Origin: Pleurodeles waltl
Taxonomy: Eukaryota; Chordata; Amphibia; Caudata; Salamandridae
Direction: 5' to 3'
Length of the DNA: 64,000 nt
Assembly (NCBI RefSeq): GCF_031143425.1
Contig: NC_090444.1
Span: forward strand, 1,537,652,782 to 1,537,716,781
Shown here in pieces: positions 21,832 through 31,839 of this stretch (the first letter of the stretch is position 1; the number at the start of each line of letters is the position of its first letter). The position numbers were made by a program, and so were the translations under genes. The notes beneath the pieces were generated by a model. That model was not told where the DNA came from. It saw nothing but the letters and a program-made list of their open reading frames with translations, and ran no database searches.

Positions 21832-24650
21832 ATGGCTGCTGCGCCTGGGGAAATGGCCCCTGCCTTCACTGGAGAAGAGTTGGAGAAACTTGTGGATGGG
21901 GTCCTCCCCCAGTATGCGCTACTCTACGGTCCTCCAGACCAACAAGTGAGTTTAATTCAATATGGATTTGGGGCCACTGGCTGGCTTGGGGGCCTGGCGG
22001 GGGGCCTGGCGGGGATGGGGGGCATGTTGGGCCTGGCGGGGGGCCTGGCGGGGATGGGGGGCATGTTGGGCCTGGCGGGGGGCCTGGCGGGGGGCCTGGC
22101 GGGGGGCCTGGCGGGGATGGGGGGCATGTTGGGCCTGGGGGGGGCCTGGCGGGGGGCCTGGCGGGGATGGTGGGCATGTTGGGCCTGGCGGGGGGCATGG
22201 CGGGGGGCCTGGCGTGGATGGGGGGCGTTGGGCCACAGGCAACGAAAATGCAGACAAACTTGAACGTGGTATTTCTCCCTCCCTGTACGTGTCACATAGG
22301 TCCGCGCCCATGAGAAGATCGGGATTTGGCGTGCCATCGCCAAGGAAGTCCGGACCCTGGGGGTCCACCATCGACGGGGCACCCACTGCCGCAAGAGGTG
22401 GGAGGACATCCGCCGCGGGACCAAGAAGACCGCCGAGTCTCTGCTGGGGATGGCCTCCCAACGTAGGCGGGGTGCCTGCCGTCAACTGACTCCCCTGATG
22501 TTCCGGATCCTGGTGGTGGCCTACCCTGATTTGGATGGGCGCGTGAGGGCAGCACAGCAGACACAAGGGGGTGAGTACAAGCATAATCTACTCTGTTGTC
22601 GCGCAGTGGAGGTGTCTGGGTGGGGGAGGAGGGCTGTGGGTCCCCCTAGGCCAGGGCGATATCTGTAGGCTGGGCACCCCCGTAAGCCCCTGTGTCCCCA
22701 GCCACCACCCTCAGTAGTGTGCCAGTACAGCCATCCCTGGGCCGTGTCATCCATGGGTGCAGTTGTCAACTCTAGGCGTGTAGGGCATGTTCCACGGAAT
22801 GCGTAGGGGACCCCAAGTGCGCAACTTAGTGCAGGGGGCATCTGTGTCTGTCATGTCCGCTAACTGTACCGGTGATCCATGTACTCAAAATCTCTTTATT
22901 TCTCTCTCCCCCCCCCTTTTTGTTTGTCTTTCTGTGCTTGTGTGCATCAGCATCATCAGGCGGAGGAGAAGTGGCATCGGGGCAGGAGGGAGCTGCATCT
23001 CACATGGCCCAGGAGGGCCATGCCACAGAGTCTGATTGGACCAGTGAGACGGAGGGCGAGGGGAGCTCCACAACGGGGACGACTGGACCCTGCAGCGACA
23101 CGGACACGTCCTCGGAAGGGAGCTCCCTTGCGGGGGTGGCACCATCCGTGCCCCCCGCCATTACAGGTACAGCCGCCACCCAGCGCACCATCTCCGCCCT
23201 CCCAGCAGCCCCTCAGCGTTCGCCCCGTGCCCGCTCTGCCAGGAAGCCGGGCATCTCCTTCGCCCCAGGCACCTCAGGCCCTGCCCCTGTTACCCCCGCT
23301 GCCCTCAGTGAGGAGGTCATTGACCTCCTCCGAACGCTCATTGTTGGGCAGACTACCCTTTTGAATGCCATCCAGGGGGTGGAGAGGGAGGTTCATCGCA
23401 GCAATGCGTACCTGGAGGGCATTCATTCGGGTCAGGCTGCCCATCAGCGATCGTTCCAGGCTCTGGCCTCAGCACTGACGGCAGCCATTGTCCCTGTCTC
23501 CTGCCTCCCTCTACTAACTCCCTCCTCCCAGTCTCCTGTTCCTCTGCCTGTCCCACCCACACCATCAGACCAGCCTGCACACACCTCAACACCCAAGAGC
23601 AGCTCATCCAAACATAAGCACCACAGATCACGCAGACATTCACACAAGCAACATTCCGATGAAGACATGCCAACAGTCACTACCACCTCTGTGACCCCCA
23701 CCTCCTCGTCTCCCTCCTCCCTCCCTGTGACGTCTACACTCACACCTTCATTCACCTCACCATCAGCCAGTGTTTCCATCACCAGCACACCCTCCAGTAC
23801 AGTCCGCACACGTGCAGTCACCACCCCCACTGCCATTTACACGTCCCCTGTGTCCTCTCCCACTGTGTCTGTCACCCCCTCTTCCACACCACACAAACGC
23901 AGCCACCCACCCACCCAACAGCCATCCACCTCACGACAGCCTCCCGCTCCTGCACCTAAAGACAGCAAACTTGTCTCGCCTACAACCACATCCTCTCCCT
24001 CCACTCCCATACCCACTGTACCTACCACTATCCATTGTCCCAGGAAAATCTATCTCTCTACTGCTACCTTCTTTCCTGACCCTGAGCCCCCCCCTCCTTC
24101 TCGTCGGGGTAAGAAGAGCACCTCAGCCACCACCAGCCCTGCAGCCCCCTTGACAAGGGTGCAGGGGTATTGGAGCCCACCAGCCCGCAGGTCTGGATCT
24201 TCACCCAGCAGCAAGGGGACAGCCAGCCCACCCCCTGGGAAGAGGAGCAGAAGGCGGAAGGGCCGCCCCAGGAGCCCGGGTTCTATATCCCCCCAGGACA
24301 CTAGCCAGCCACCGTCAACAGCCACAGCTCCAAAGGGAGGAAAGGGCCACAGACTCCCGACTAAGGAGGGCAAGGGCAGCAAGGCGGAGAAGTCAGGCAG
24401 CAGGCCTGCTGCCCATGGAGGACCCGTCACAGCTGCCCAGGAGGAGCCCGCAACCCCCATAGCCGCTGCCCAGGGAGGAACCGTCACAGCTGCCCAGGGA
24501 GAGCCCACCACCCCCATAGCCGCTGCCCAAGGGAGGACCCAGCCCAGCTGGCCAGGAGGGCCCCACCACCCACAGCCCAGGTGGGCATTGAAGGAGCACC
24601 ATCCCCGCTGCCCAGGAGGGCACCACCAGGCAATGAGCAGTTGGCCATAG
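21832..24650 (+). CDS. Second Myb/SANT-like protein of the Harbinger element (3 exons, 691 aa)
   Basis: Exons are 21832-21945, 22300-22570 and 22960-24650, with GTGAGT donors at 21946 and 22571, a CATAG acceptor at 22299 and a CATCAG acceptor at 22959 (an in-frame alternative lies 9 nt upstream). Exons 1 and 2 together encode a Myb/SANT-like domain: MAPAFTGEELEKLVDGVLPQ, then IGIWRAIAKEVRTLG and THCRKRWEDIRRGTKKTAES, split by the first intron. Exon 3 gives an acidic Ser-rich stretch, a predicted helical or coiled segment (LSEEVIDLLRTLIVGQTTLL to SFQALASALTAAIVPV), then about 300 residues rich in Pro, Ser and Thr with basic patches (GKRSRRRKGRPRS), and imperfect AAQGGTVTAAQGEPTTPI repeats at the end. 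The tail is probably disordered. The role is unknown: another DNA-binding partner or a regulator is plausible. Copy 1 holds a decayed version, so the gene is a family feature. Confidence 0.82.
21975..22225 (+). repeat. G-rich tandem repeat in intron 1 of the third gene
   Basis: About 250 of the 354 intron bases are repeats of GGCCTGGCGGGG and GATGGGGGGCATGTTGGG. Four or more G-runs recur throughout the coding strand, so G-quadruplex folding of DNA or pre-mRNA is likely. The equivalent intron in copy 1 (6323-6518) lacks it. Open frames through it are repeat artefacts. Confidence 0.85.
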
Positions 24651-24656
24651 AATGGC

Positions 24657-25470
24657 CGCCGTCTCCAGCACCGCTCCGCTGGGGACCGCCGTCTCAAGAA
24701 CCGCTGAACTGGGCCCTTCAAGGCAAGAACCGCTGAACTGGGCCCTTCAAGGCAAGAACCGCTGAACTGGGCCCCGCCGTCTCCAGCACCGCTCCGCTGG
24801 GGACCGCCGTCTCAAGAACCGCTGAACTGGGCCCTTCAAGGCAAGAACCGCTGAACTGGGCCCTTCAAGGCAAGAACCGCTGAACTGGGCCCTTCAAGGC
24901 AAGAACCGCTGAACTGGGCCCCGCCGTCTCCAGCACCGCTCCGCTGGGGACCGCCGTCTCAAGAACCGCTGAACTGGGCCCTTCAAGGCAAGAACCGCTG
25001 AACTGGGCCCTTCAAGGCAAGAACCGCTGAACTGGGCCCTTCAAGGCAAGAACCGCTGAACTGGGCCCTTCAAGGCAAGAACCGCTGAACTGGGCCCCGC
25101 CGTCTCCAGCACCGCTCCGCTGGGGACCGCCGTCTCAAGAACCGCTGAACTGGGCCCTTCAAGGCAAGAACCGCTGAACTGGGCCCTTCAAGGCAAGAAC
25201 CGCTGAACTGGGCCCTTCAAGGCAAGAACCGCTGAACTGGGCCCTTCAAGGCAAGAACCGCTGAACTGGGCCCTTCAAGGCAAGAACCGCTGAACTGGGC
25301 CCTTCAAGGCAAGAACCGCTGAACTGGGCCCTTCAGGCAAGAACCGCTGAACTGGGCCCTTCAAGGCAAGAACCGCTGAACTGGGCCCCGCCGTCTCCAG
25401 CACCGCTCCGCTGGGGACCACCGTCTCAAGAACCGCTGAACTGGGCCCTTCCAGGCAAGAACCGCTGGCC
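24657..25470 (+). repeat. 29-bp minisatellite with GC-rich spacers
   Basis: The unit AAGAACCGCTGAACTGGG plus CCCTTCAAGGC has a period of 29 and occurs about 23 times. Runs of 3, 4, 5, 9 and 2 units are separated by five copies of a roughly 40-base spacer containing CCGTCTCCAGCACCGCTCCG. The array begins right after the stop codon of the third gene, so it is 3'UTR or tail DNA. Copy 1 carries an unrelated 74-bp array in the same position. Confidence 0.9.
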
Positions 25471-25559
25471 CTTTGGCAGACGTGGCAGGGCAGGATCTGT
25501 CTCGGGCAGGGCTGCAGGATGTCCTCTGGCCAACATGCCTCCTCCAGTGGCAGTGGAGT

Positions 25560-25870
25560 CTGTTATGGACTGTTTGGACTGTGGCTTTGCACTCCCCAGG
25601 ATGGCCCAGTGGGCAGGCCACCCACTGTATGGACTGTATGGACTGTGGCTTTGCACTCCCCAGGATGGCCCAGTGGGCAGGCCACCCACGGTATGGACTG
25701 TATGGACTGTGGCTTTGCACTCCCCAGGATGGCCCAGTGGGCAGGCCACCCACGGTATGGACTGTATGGACTGTGGCTTTACACTCCCCAGGATGGCCCA
25801 GTGGGCAGGCCACCCACTGTATGGACTGTATGGACTGTGGCTTTGCTCTCCCCAGGATGGGCCAGTGGTC
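25560..25870. repeat. 64-bp tandem repeat, five copies
   Basis: The core GTGGCTTTGCACTCCCCAGG recurs at 25581, 25645, 25709, 25773 and about 25837. It is shared with copy 1 (10099-10290). All reading frames through it are open in places because 64 is not a multiple of three; it is not coding. Confidence 0.9.
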
Positions 25871-26630
25871 ATGGAGTCCCCTCGTGGATCTGGCGTCGTG
25901 TACTCAAGTGGCTGAGGAGCCCCCCCTTCCCTTCCCCCTGAGGTGCCTGTCCTTTTTTCTTTCTGATGCCCCTGCAGTGTTCTCTCCGTGGAGTTCTTGT
26001 CGTGGGACTGGGCCTTGCCCCTTTGCTCAGGACCCCTGTGGTCCACGGACAGTGGTTGGACTACATATAGGAGATGTATATATTTTGTACATAGTTTATT
26101 TATTTATTTGGATTACTGCTGTCCATTTTTCAATATATCTGCCCGTTTAAGATCTCTTCTTTTGGTCTTTGCATTATTTTGGAGGGGGGGGTTTGTGGGT
26201 TGTGACAGTGATCTGTGGGAATGCATTGATGTGTGTGTTGTAGTGGGTGTGGGTGGGTGGGTGTGTGCCGGTAATCTTTTCCCTCCCCTGTGTCGTAGGT
26301 GCAGTACTCACCGATGTCTTCCGCGCCGCCGGGCGTGCTCCTGGTACAGGAGCAGGTATAGGAGTGCGGGGATGACCTGTAACTCGGGTTCCATACTGCC
26401 GGAATCTCGCGTGGAGTATGTGGAGGTGAGCGTTTTCCCGTTCGTAGTCTGTTTCCGCCGTGTTTTTATCGGCGGTGCTCCCGCCCCAGAAAAGGTGGCG
26501 GATTGGTGGGTCGTGATAGGGTGGGCGGTACATTGTCTGCCGCCTGGCTGTTGGCGGTGACCGCCGCGCTGTTTGTTTGTTCCGCCATGGCGGGCGGAGT
26601 GTTAATGCGGCGGGCTGTGTTGGCGGTTCC
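25871..26630. other. 3' tail of Harbinger copy 2, non-coding
   Basis: No gene. The first 310 bases match copy 1 up to its break at 10585. The last part is rich in GGCGG and CCGCC motifs and leads into the right inverted repeat. Confidence 0.6.
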
Positions 26631-26722
26631 CGCCAGGGTCAGAATTGCAGATTTTGGACCGCCGGCCTGTTGGCGGGTTGGCCGCCGCTTTATCACCGAC
26701 CGCCAGGGTCAGAATGAGGGCC
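26631..26722. promoter_or_regulatory. right terminal region with repeated tip motif
   Basis: CGCCAGGGTCAGAAT occurs at 26631-26645 and again in the terminal repeat at 26701-26715, 70 bases apart, mirroring the duplicated motif at the left end. Confidence 0.6.
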
Positions 26723-26839
26723 ATAGACTAGAACCCTTACTTAAATTTTTAGACCCATTGCTCATTTGACAAATTAAAAAGGTTGCAAGAATGTGGATAC
26801 TAGCTTGAGGGTATGTGAGTCCTTATCAAGTCATAATAT

Positions 26840-27870
26840 CACAATTTTGTAATGGTTCCAGTTAGGTCTCAATAATTTAAACCTGAGCTCAGCCCGTGCT
26901 TGCTGTGGCACAGGGCAGACAGGCTTAAGTTAGGAGAAATTTGAAAAGCATTTATCATTACTAAAACAGTTAAAAAGTAGGAAAAACAACGCACTAAAAA
27001 TCCCACTCCAATTTAAAAAAATAGACAGAAAGTTGAATGAAAAAATAGACATACAAATGACAAATATCAAATGTAGGGAAACATATATATGGTTTTTAAA
27101 GGTTAATAGCACCTAAAAGCGCAAAGGACCAATCACTGTTATCTGGTCTTGCTAGAGTGGGTCCAAGTCAAATGTGAAGGTTGAATGGAAGCTACTTCCT
27201 GTCATGGACAGGTACAAGATTTGTCCTGTTGGAACATTATCTTCACACTTAGAAGATTTTCTGGAGCAAAGTCCTCAATGGCGGGTCATCTGTGGGTTGG
27301 GTTGCAGGCTGCATATGAAGGATGGTTTGCCAATGGTGGGCTGGGGAAGCATGGCTCCTCGGTCTGAGCCTCAGTGGGAAACTTGGTGTGGTCATCGTCA
27401 ATAGCAAGAAAGCTCTGAGCGGGTGAAGTCCAGAAGCTGTGCCTGGGAAGGTCTTGTCAATTTTTGAATGCTGTTCAACATTGACCTTGAGGAAGCTTCT
27501 CAACGTTTGGATTTAGAAATGTTTCTGGAAGTTGAAATCCTTTCAGTGGGGGAAGCCTGCAATTTGAGTGTGACTGTTGATTTGATGTCAGTAGCTACAG
27601 CATTGGCCCCATTCTCTGCTGGTTCTCTGGAGTAAAAGTTTTGAAAAACCTTCTAAGTGTTCAGTTTTGCAGGTTTTTGAGTCAGAGACACTCTTACACC
27701 AGTAGAGGGTCCAGGAAATGGTTGCCACCACTTGGGGTTAGGACTTACTTCAAAGAGGCTACCAGCAGGGTCCAGGTCAAATTTAGTTGGAATTTGTTAG
27801 CGGGCTTTTGGAAAATAAAGGCTTCTTGCAGCTCTGCGGACCTGTTGCAAGCTGACTGTAAGTAATTGGG
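26840..27870 (-). mobile_element. long-LTR family fragment, reverse orientation
   Basis: On the plus strand it shows, in order, the features seen when the solo LTR at 55629-57742 is read in reverse: a CTGAGCTCAGCC / GGCACAGGGCAGACAGGCTTAA stretch, a CACTCCAATTTAAAAAAATAGACAG stretch, then a TTAAAGGTTAATAGCACCTAAAAGCGCAAAG stretch. It is diverged and lacks clear ends. No coding region. Confidence 0.55.
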
Positions 27871-27879
27871 TTGTTTGTT

Positions 27880-28880
27880 GGCTGGGTTGTGAGACCTGGT
27901 CAAGCAGCAACCACAAACCTATTCAGAGGTAGGCACAATCAAACCCCTAACATTAACCTGTGCACATCTCCCTGTTAGCTTAGCATAGTGCTGTTACTGT
28001 TAACCAGATTAGAAAAATAGACTAATATTTATTAAATAAAACTGGACCGAAATGACAAAAATGCAATCAGTAGAACTTTATATATGCAGGTTTAAAGATT
28101 TCAGTGACAATAGCTCCAAAAAGCACAAAGCGTGAACTGTGGATATATGGTCATCATGGACTGGGACAAACTCGCAAATTCAGGCCAAACATGATAGAGG
28201 GTGGGGCAGCTAAAGAGGCCCAGTTAAGCCCACTGATTAAAGTACCTTAAATCCTGGTTTGCAGAGTATTACGAGGATCTGCTTTGAAAATGTGTCGCAG
28301 AGTCAGAGCAATGAGTCAGTTCTGAGTCGCGGCGAGGCTTCAATACAAGGTCCTGCATCATCATAGAGGTCCCATCGTTGAGTCTGGCTTCGAGGGTGTG
28401 TCATGCAGTTGGGGGGATGCATTGATTCTGAAAAGCTGCAAGACTGCAATGAAGAGTCTGGCATCAATGTCAAGGCTTCCGCTAATTAGGGATGTGAGGG
28501 CCTGTGCTGTGGATGCTTCATGCAGTGGTGGTTCTGAAGAGGTTGCGGGCTGCAATGCAGGTCTTTGCGATGGTACTGATCCACGCAGCAGTGACAATGC
28601 ATTGTATCTGCTCTGGGTTGTGTCATGCAGCAGAGGAGCTGATCAGTTCTGCTGGGCCTACAGAGGCTGTAAAAGCACCTTAGGGCCATTTCCAAGGGTC
28701 GATTACTAGAGTGGTGCCACTTGGCAGGGTAGACTCGCAGATGGCAGAGTTCAGGTGCTGGGTTCAAGGTTTATTATGCCATGTGAAAATGGCAGTTTAA
28801 AAGTGCACTAAACACACAGGGATGCCCAGGTTGAATCTGTAACTTGGTGGTTCCTTTGAACAGAATCAAAAATATTTTGA
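27880..28880 (-). mobile_element. long-LTR family fragment, reverse orientation
   Basis: A second copy directly after the previous one, again opening with the AGCAACCACAA block, then ATTAACCTGTGC, TTAGAAAAATAGACTAAT and CAAAAAGCACAAAGCG. The TATA and 5' part of the LTR is not recognisable. Boundaries are approximate. Confidence 0.5.
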
Positions 28881-30174
28881 AATATACGTTTTACCCACAA
28901 CTTACCAAGACATGTTACATCATAGACAAATGCACCCACCACGGTAGGTAAATACCACCATGGTGGATTCAACCATTTCTGGAAGTTCTTAAATAAGTCA
29001 CTCCTAATTTACAACAGAGATCGAGAAAAATAAACATGTCTAAGGGCATTCTCAAGGAATTTAGCTTTCAATTGTTGAGTACCCTAGACACAGTTAAAAA
29101 GGGAAACATCCAGGTTGTATAATGCGTGTTAATGACTCATCAACCCTTATGATAGTGCCAACATGTTTCAGCCTTCTTTTAAAGCCTGTTTGGGTCTAAG
29201 GCCTTCACTACGGCTATCAGCATCTCCACCTATCTACTCATTCATACCGTGCAGAAAAATGAAGCCTAGGGCTCTCACCTAAATAAAGTCTCTTCTTAAA
29301 GAGAACCACCTGACACAAAATCATTATAGAAGCAGAAATATGGGACATAATAGACCACATTAAAAACATATTTTGTTTTCACTCACCCTTCCTGCATAGA
29401 AAACAAATAGGTTGACCTTGCTGCAGAAGTATGATGGATGTAATACTAATTTGTTCTTAAACTCTGTGCAAAGATTGAGTCAATGTGGGCATGTGTTAGC
29501 GTAAATTGTATTGGATGCAAGTAGTCCATTCATACCACTTCTCCTTTCTTTAGGTTTGTTCTAGATTTATGTGAGCAGATCAGAGGGCTACTCCCCTGTA
29601 GAACTGCAGGTGCGACGTTTATGCCCTATGGTAGCCAGTGAGTGGAGGAAACTCCTGGCCACTCTCTAACCAATGGAATAAAAGTTCCTAGGGGTCACCT
29701 CCCCACATTTGCACCACTACCTATGGATGTTACTATAAACATGTCCACAGTACCTCTAAACACCTACAATCTAAATGGCAGAAGCTTTTTACCCTTGTTC
29801 AGGGCTCCCTGTGCCCACCAAGAGAAGTGGCTATGATCATGGGAAAACCTTCCCTTATGGTCATCCAAAACCTGTTTTGGGGGCAGTCTTTCTCCTACTG
29901 AGATTGCTGCTTGGCTGCCTAAGTATGAGTTACATCTGCCGGTAACAAGTAGGTACATTCGAAGTTTAGTTAAGTTCCTGGGCACAACCCTGATGGCCCT
30001 CCCATTAAGGTCAAAAGGCCTCCCCACACCCTCACACTTGCACTGTCTGGGAACAATGCACTTCTCACCACAGAAGAGCTTTTAGCAGTCAGGTAACACT
30101 GATCACTGACAGAAAGACATATTTCCATAAGAGTAATTTAAAATCTGACTTGACCATTAGGTTGTGTAAAATAT
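28881..30174. other. no recognisable feature
   Basis: No gene and no repeat I can name. It may be further eroded LTR or internal retrotransposon sequence, but I cannot show that. Confidence 0.4.
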
Positions 30175-31835
30175 TGGGTCATTAGTTGAAGAGGGTGGAA
30201 GCCCCACTCAGTCAACAACCACAATCCTTGTGAGACTGAACCACAGAAGCCACTAAATTAACCTGTGCTTAAAATTAAAATTCTGATAGCTTGGAACAAA
30301 ACAATCAGACTTACCTTAGAGGCAAGTGCAAAGTGTTTATAAGGGACACAAACAGTAATAAAGTGAAAATACAATACAAGGATAATCTCAAAACAATTTA
30401 GAAAAATAGATTACGCTTTAATAAATAAACTTAGAGAAGAATTACAAAAATCCAATCAGTTGAACCGAAAATATGCAATGTTAAAGTTTTAGGTAGCTAT
30501 AGCGCCTAAAAGCACAAAGCGTCACTTGCGGGCATCTTGTCGTGCTAGACTAGGGAAAAGTCACAAGGCCAACCACGATGAAATGCAGGCCAGATGGAGG
30601 GACCAGTTTAGTCCTGCTGAAAAAATTACCTTCTCAAAACCCAGCATGAAGAGTTCAATTTCTAGCAGAAGAGACCACAAGGAGCAGGGAGAGATTCATG
30701 GATGGCCATCAGTGTGGCGTGAAGAGCAGGATGGAGGATATGGACTGTCATTACTGTAACACAAAGATCTGGTCAGGCATCACAGAACGTTATTGCTGAA
30801 GCTTCTTATCGATGGTCACCATGTGCTTTCGTTACTGTTGTGCGAAGTGTAGATCTTTCATTGCTGGTTGCACTAGTGTTCACTGTAAAGTCGGGGTCAC
30901 CAGAGCTTTGCATTGGCAGTATGGCAGCAGAGTCTTATGTGAAAAAGCCCATTCACAGTCACAGTCACAAACAGCCCAAAACTACAAGATTTTATCATTC
31001 TTCAAAAGATGAGTTCAACTGATGCCAGACAAGGCTTCAGGACCTGGAGAGGTACCTCTTGGGGACCAGGAACTCCTCTATCAGAGGCCAGCAAGACTCC
31101 AGCAGGTACATTTGCAGGTACAGTGCCGCAGGTGAGCTGTGCAGTTACACAGAGGTCTCTGGAAATTGTTGTGTCCCTGTAGCTCAGACAGGAGGTCAGC
31201 CAACTGACACTTGGAGTCACTCAGGTTAGTGTTAAATGAAAGAAGCAAGTCAAGTCCTTCTCAGAGAACAGCATATCAACACTCTGTGGGCCAAGGCAGT
31301 CTTCAAGTAGCAAAACAGCCCTCTGGAGGTCAAGGCAGTCCCCACACATCAGGGGAGCCCTCTGGTAGCAGCAGGTGAGTCCTCTGGGGAACATGGCAGG
31401 CCTTAAACAGCAGGGCAGAGCTCTGGGGAGCAAGGCAGCCCTTCTTCTGCAATGACTACAGATCAAGGAGTGTACTGATGAGTGGCACCGAGTGTCCAAT
31501 ATTTATACCTGGTGCCAACCTTTGAAGTGAGGGAATTCCCTATAGTACCCTGACATCTAATTCTGGATTGTTCTTCTCTTCCCTGATCAAGTTTTCAAGA
31601 AGTCAAGGGTGTTAAAGAACTAGTGTTCGGTTCCTTTCTGTGGGCTGGAAGTCACCCCTTTGAGGTGTAAGTGGGGCAAATCACAGCTCCACCCCCAGCC
31701 ACCTTGTCCATAGATAGTCCATTTTGTGGCACTGTCTGGAAGAAAACACCAAGAGCAGAACCATTCACAGTCATGTGACTCAGGTCAAAAGGCACAAATG
31801 GTTAGGACAAGAAAATGCCAATTTTCTAAAAGTGG
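30175..31835 (-). mobile_element. long-LTR family copy, reverse orientation, 5' truncated
   Basis: It starts TGTAAAATATTGGG and runs through CAACAACCACAATCC, ATTAACCTGTGC, TTAGAAAAATAGAT and AAAAGCACAAAGCG. A minus-strand TATA box (ATTTATA on plus, 31501-31507) lies in a setting equal to that of the next copy (32747). It stops near 31835, at the point matching about 32400 of the next copy, so the first roughly 570 bases of the LTR are absent. Confidence 0.65.
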
Positions 31836-31839
31836 TATA

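Larger units (their letters stand above)
17631..26722 (+). mobile_element. PIF/Harbinger transposon copy 2, full length, three genes
   Basis: The left end starts GGTGGTCATTCTGACC at 17631 and the right end finishes GGTCAGAATGAGGGCC at 26722, inverted complements at 14 of 16 positions. ATA flanks both ends (17628-17630 and 26723-26725). Inside are an intact Myb/SANT-like gene (+), an intact DDE transposase (-) and an intact long second Myb/SANT-like gene (+), then minisatellite DNA and a GC-rich right end. The 3' ends of the first two genes converge; the transposase and the third gene diverge from a shared region of about 500 bases. Intact frames and splice sites suggest recent activity. Confidence 0.92.

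Noticed and set aside
21952..22584. Gly/Trp/Ala-rich and Pro-rich frames of up to 210 codons
   Set aside because: They translate the G-rich intronic repeat of the third gene and its complement; the splice sites fit an intron.
25473..26150. Open frames of up to 225 codons in the tail of Harbinger copy 2
   Set aside because: They read through the 64-bp repeat in several frames on both strands, have no domain, and shift phase at each unit. They come from the repeat.
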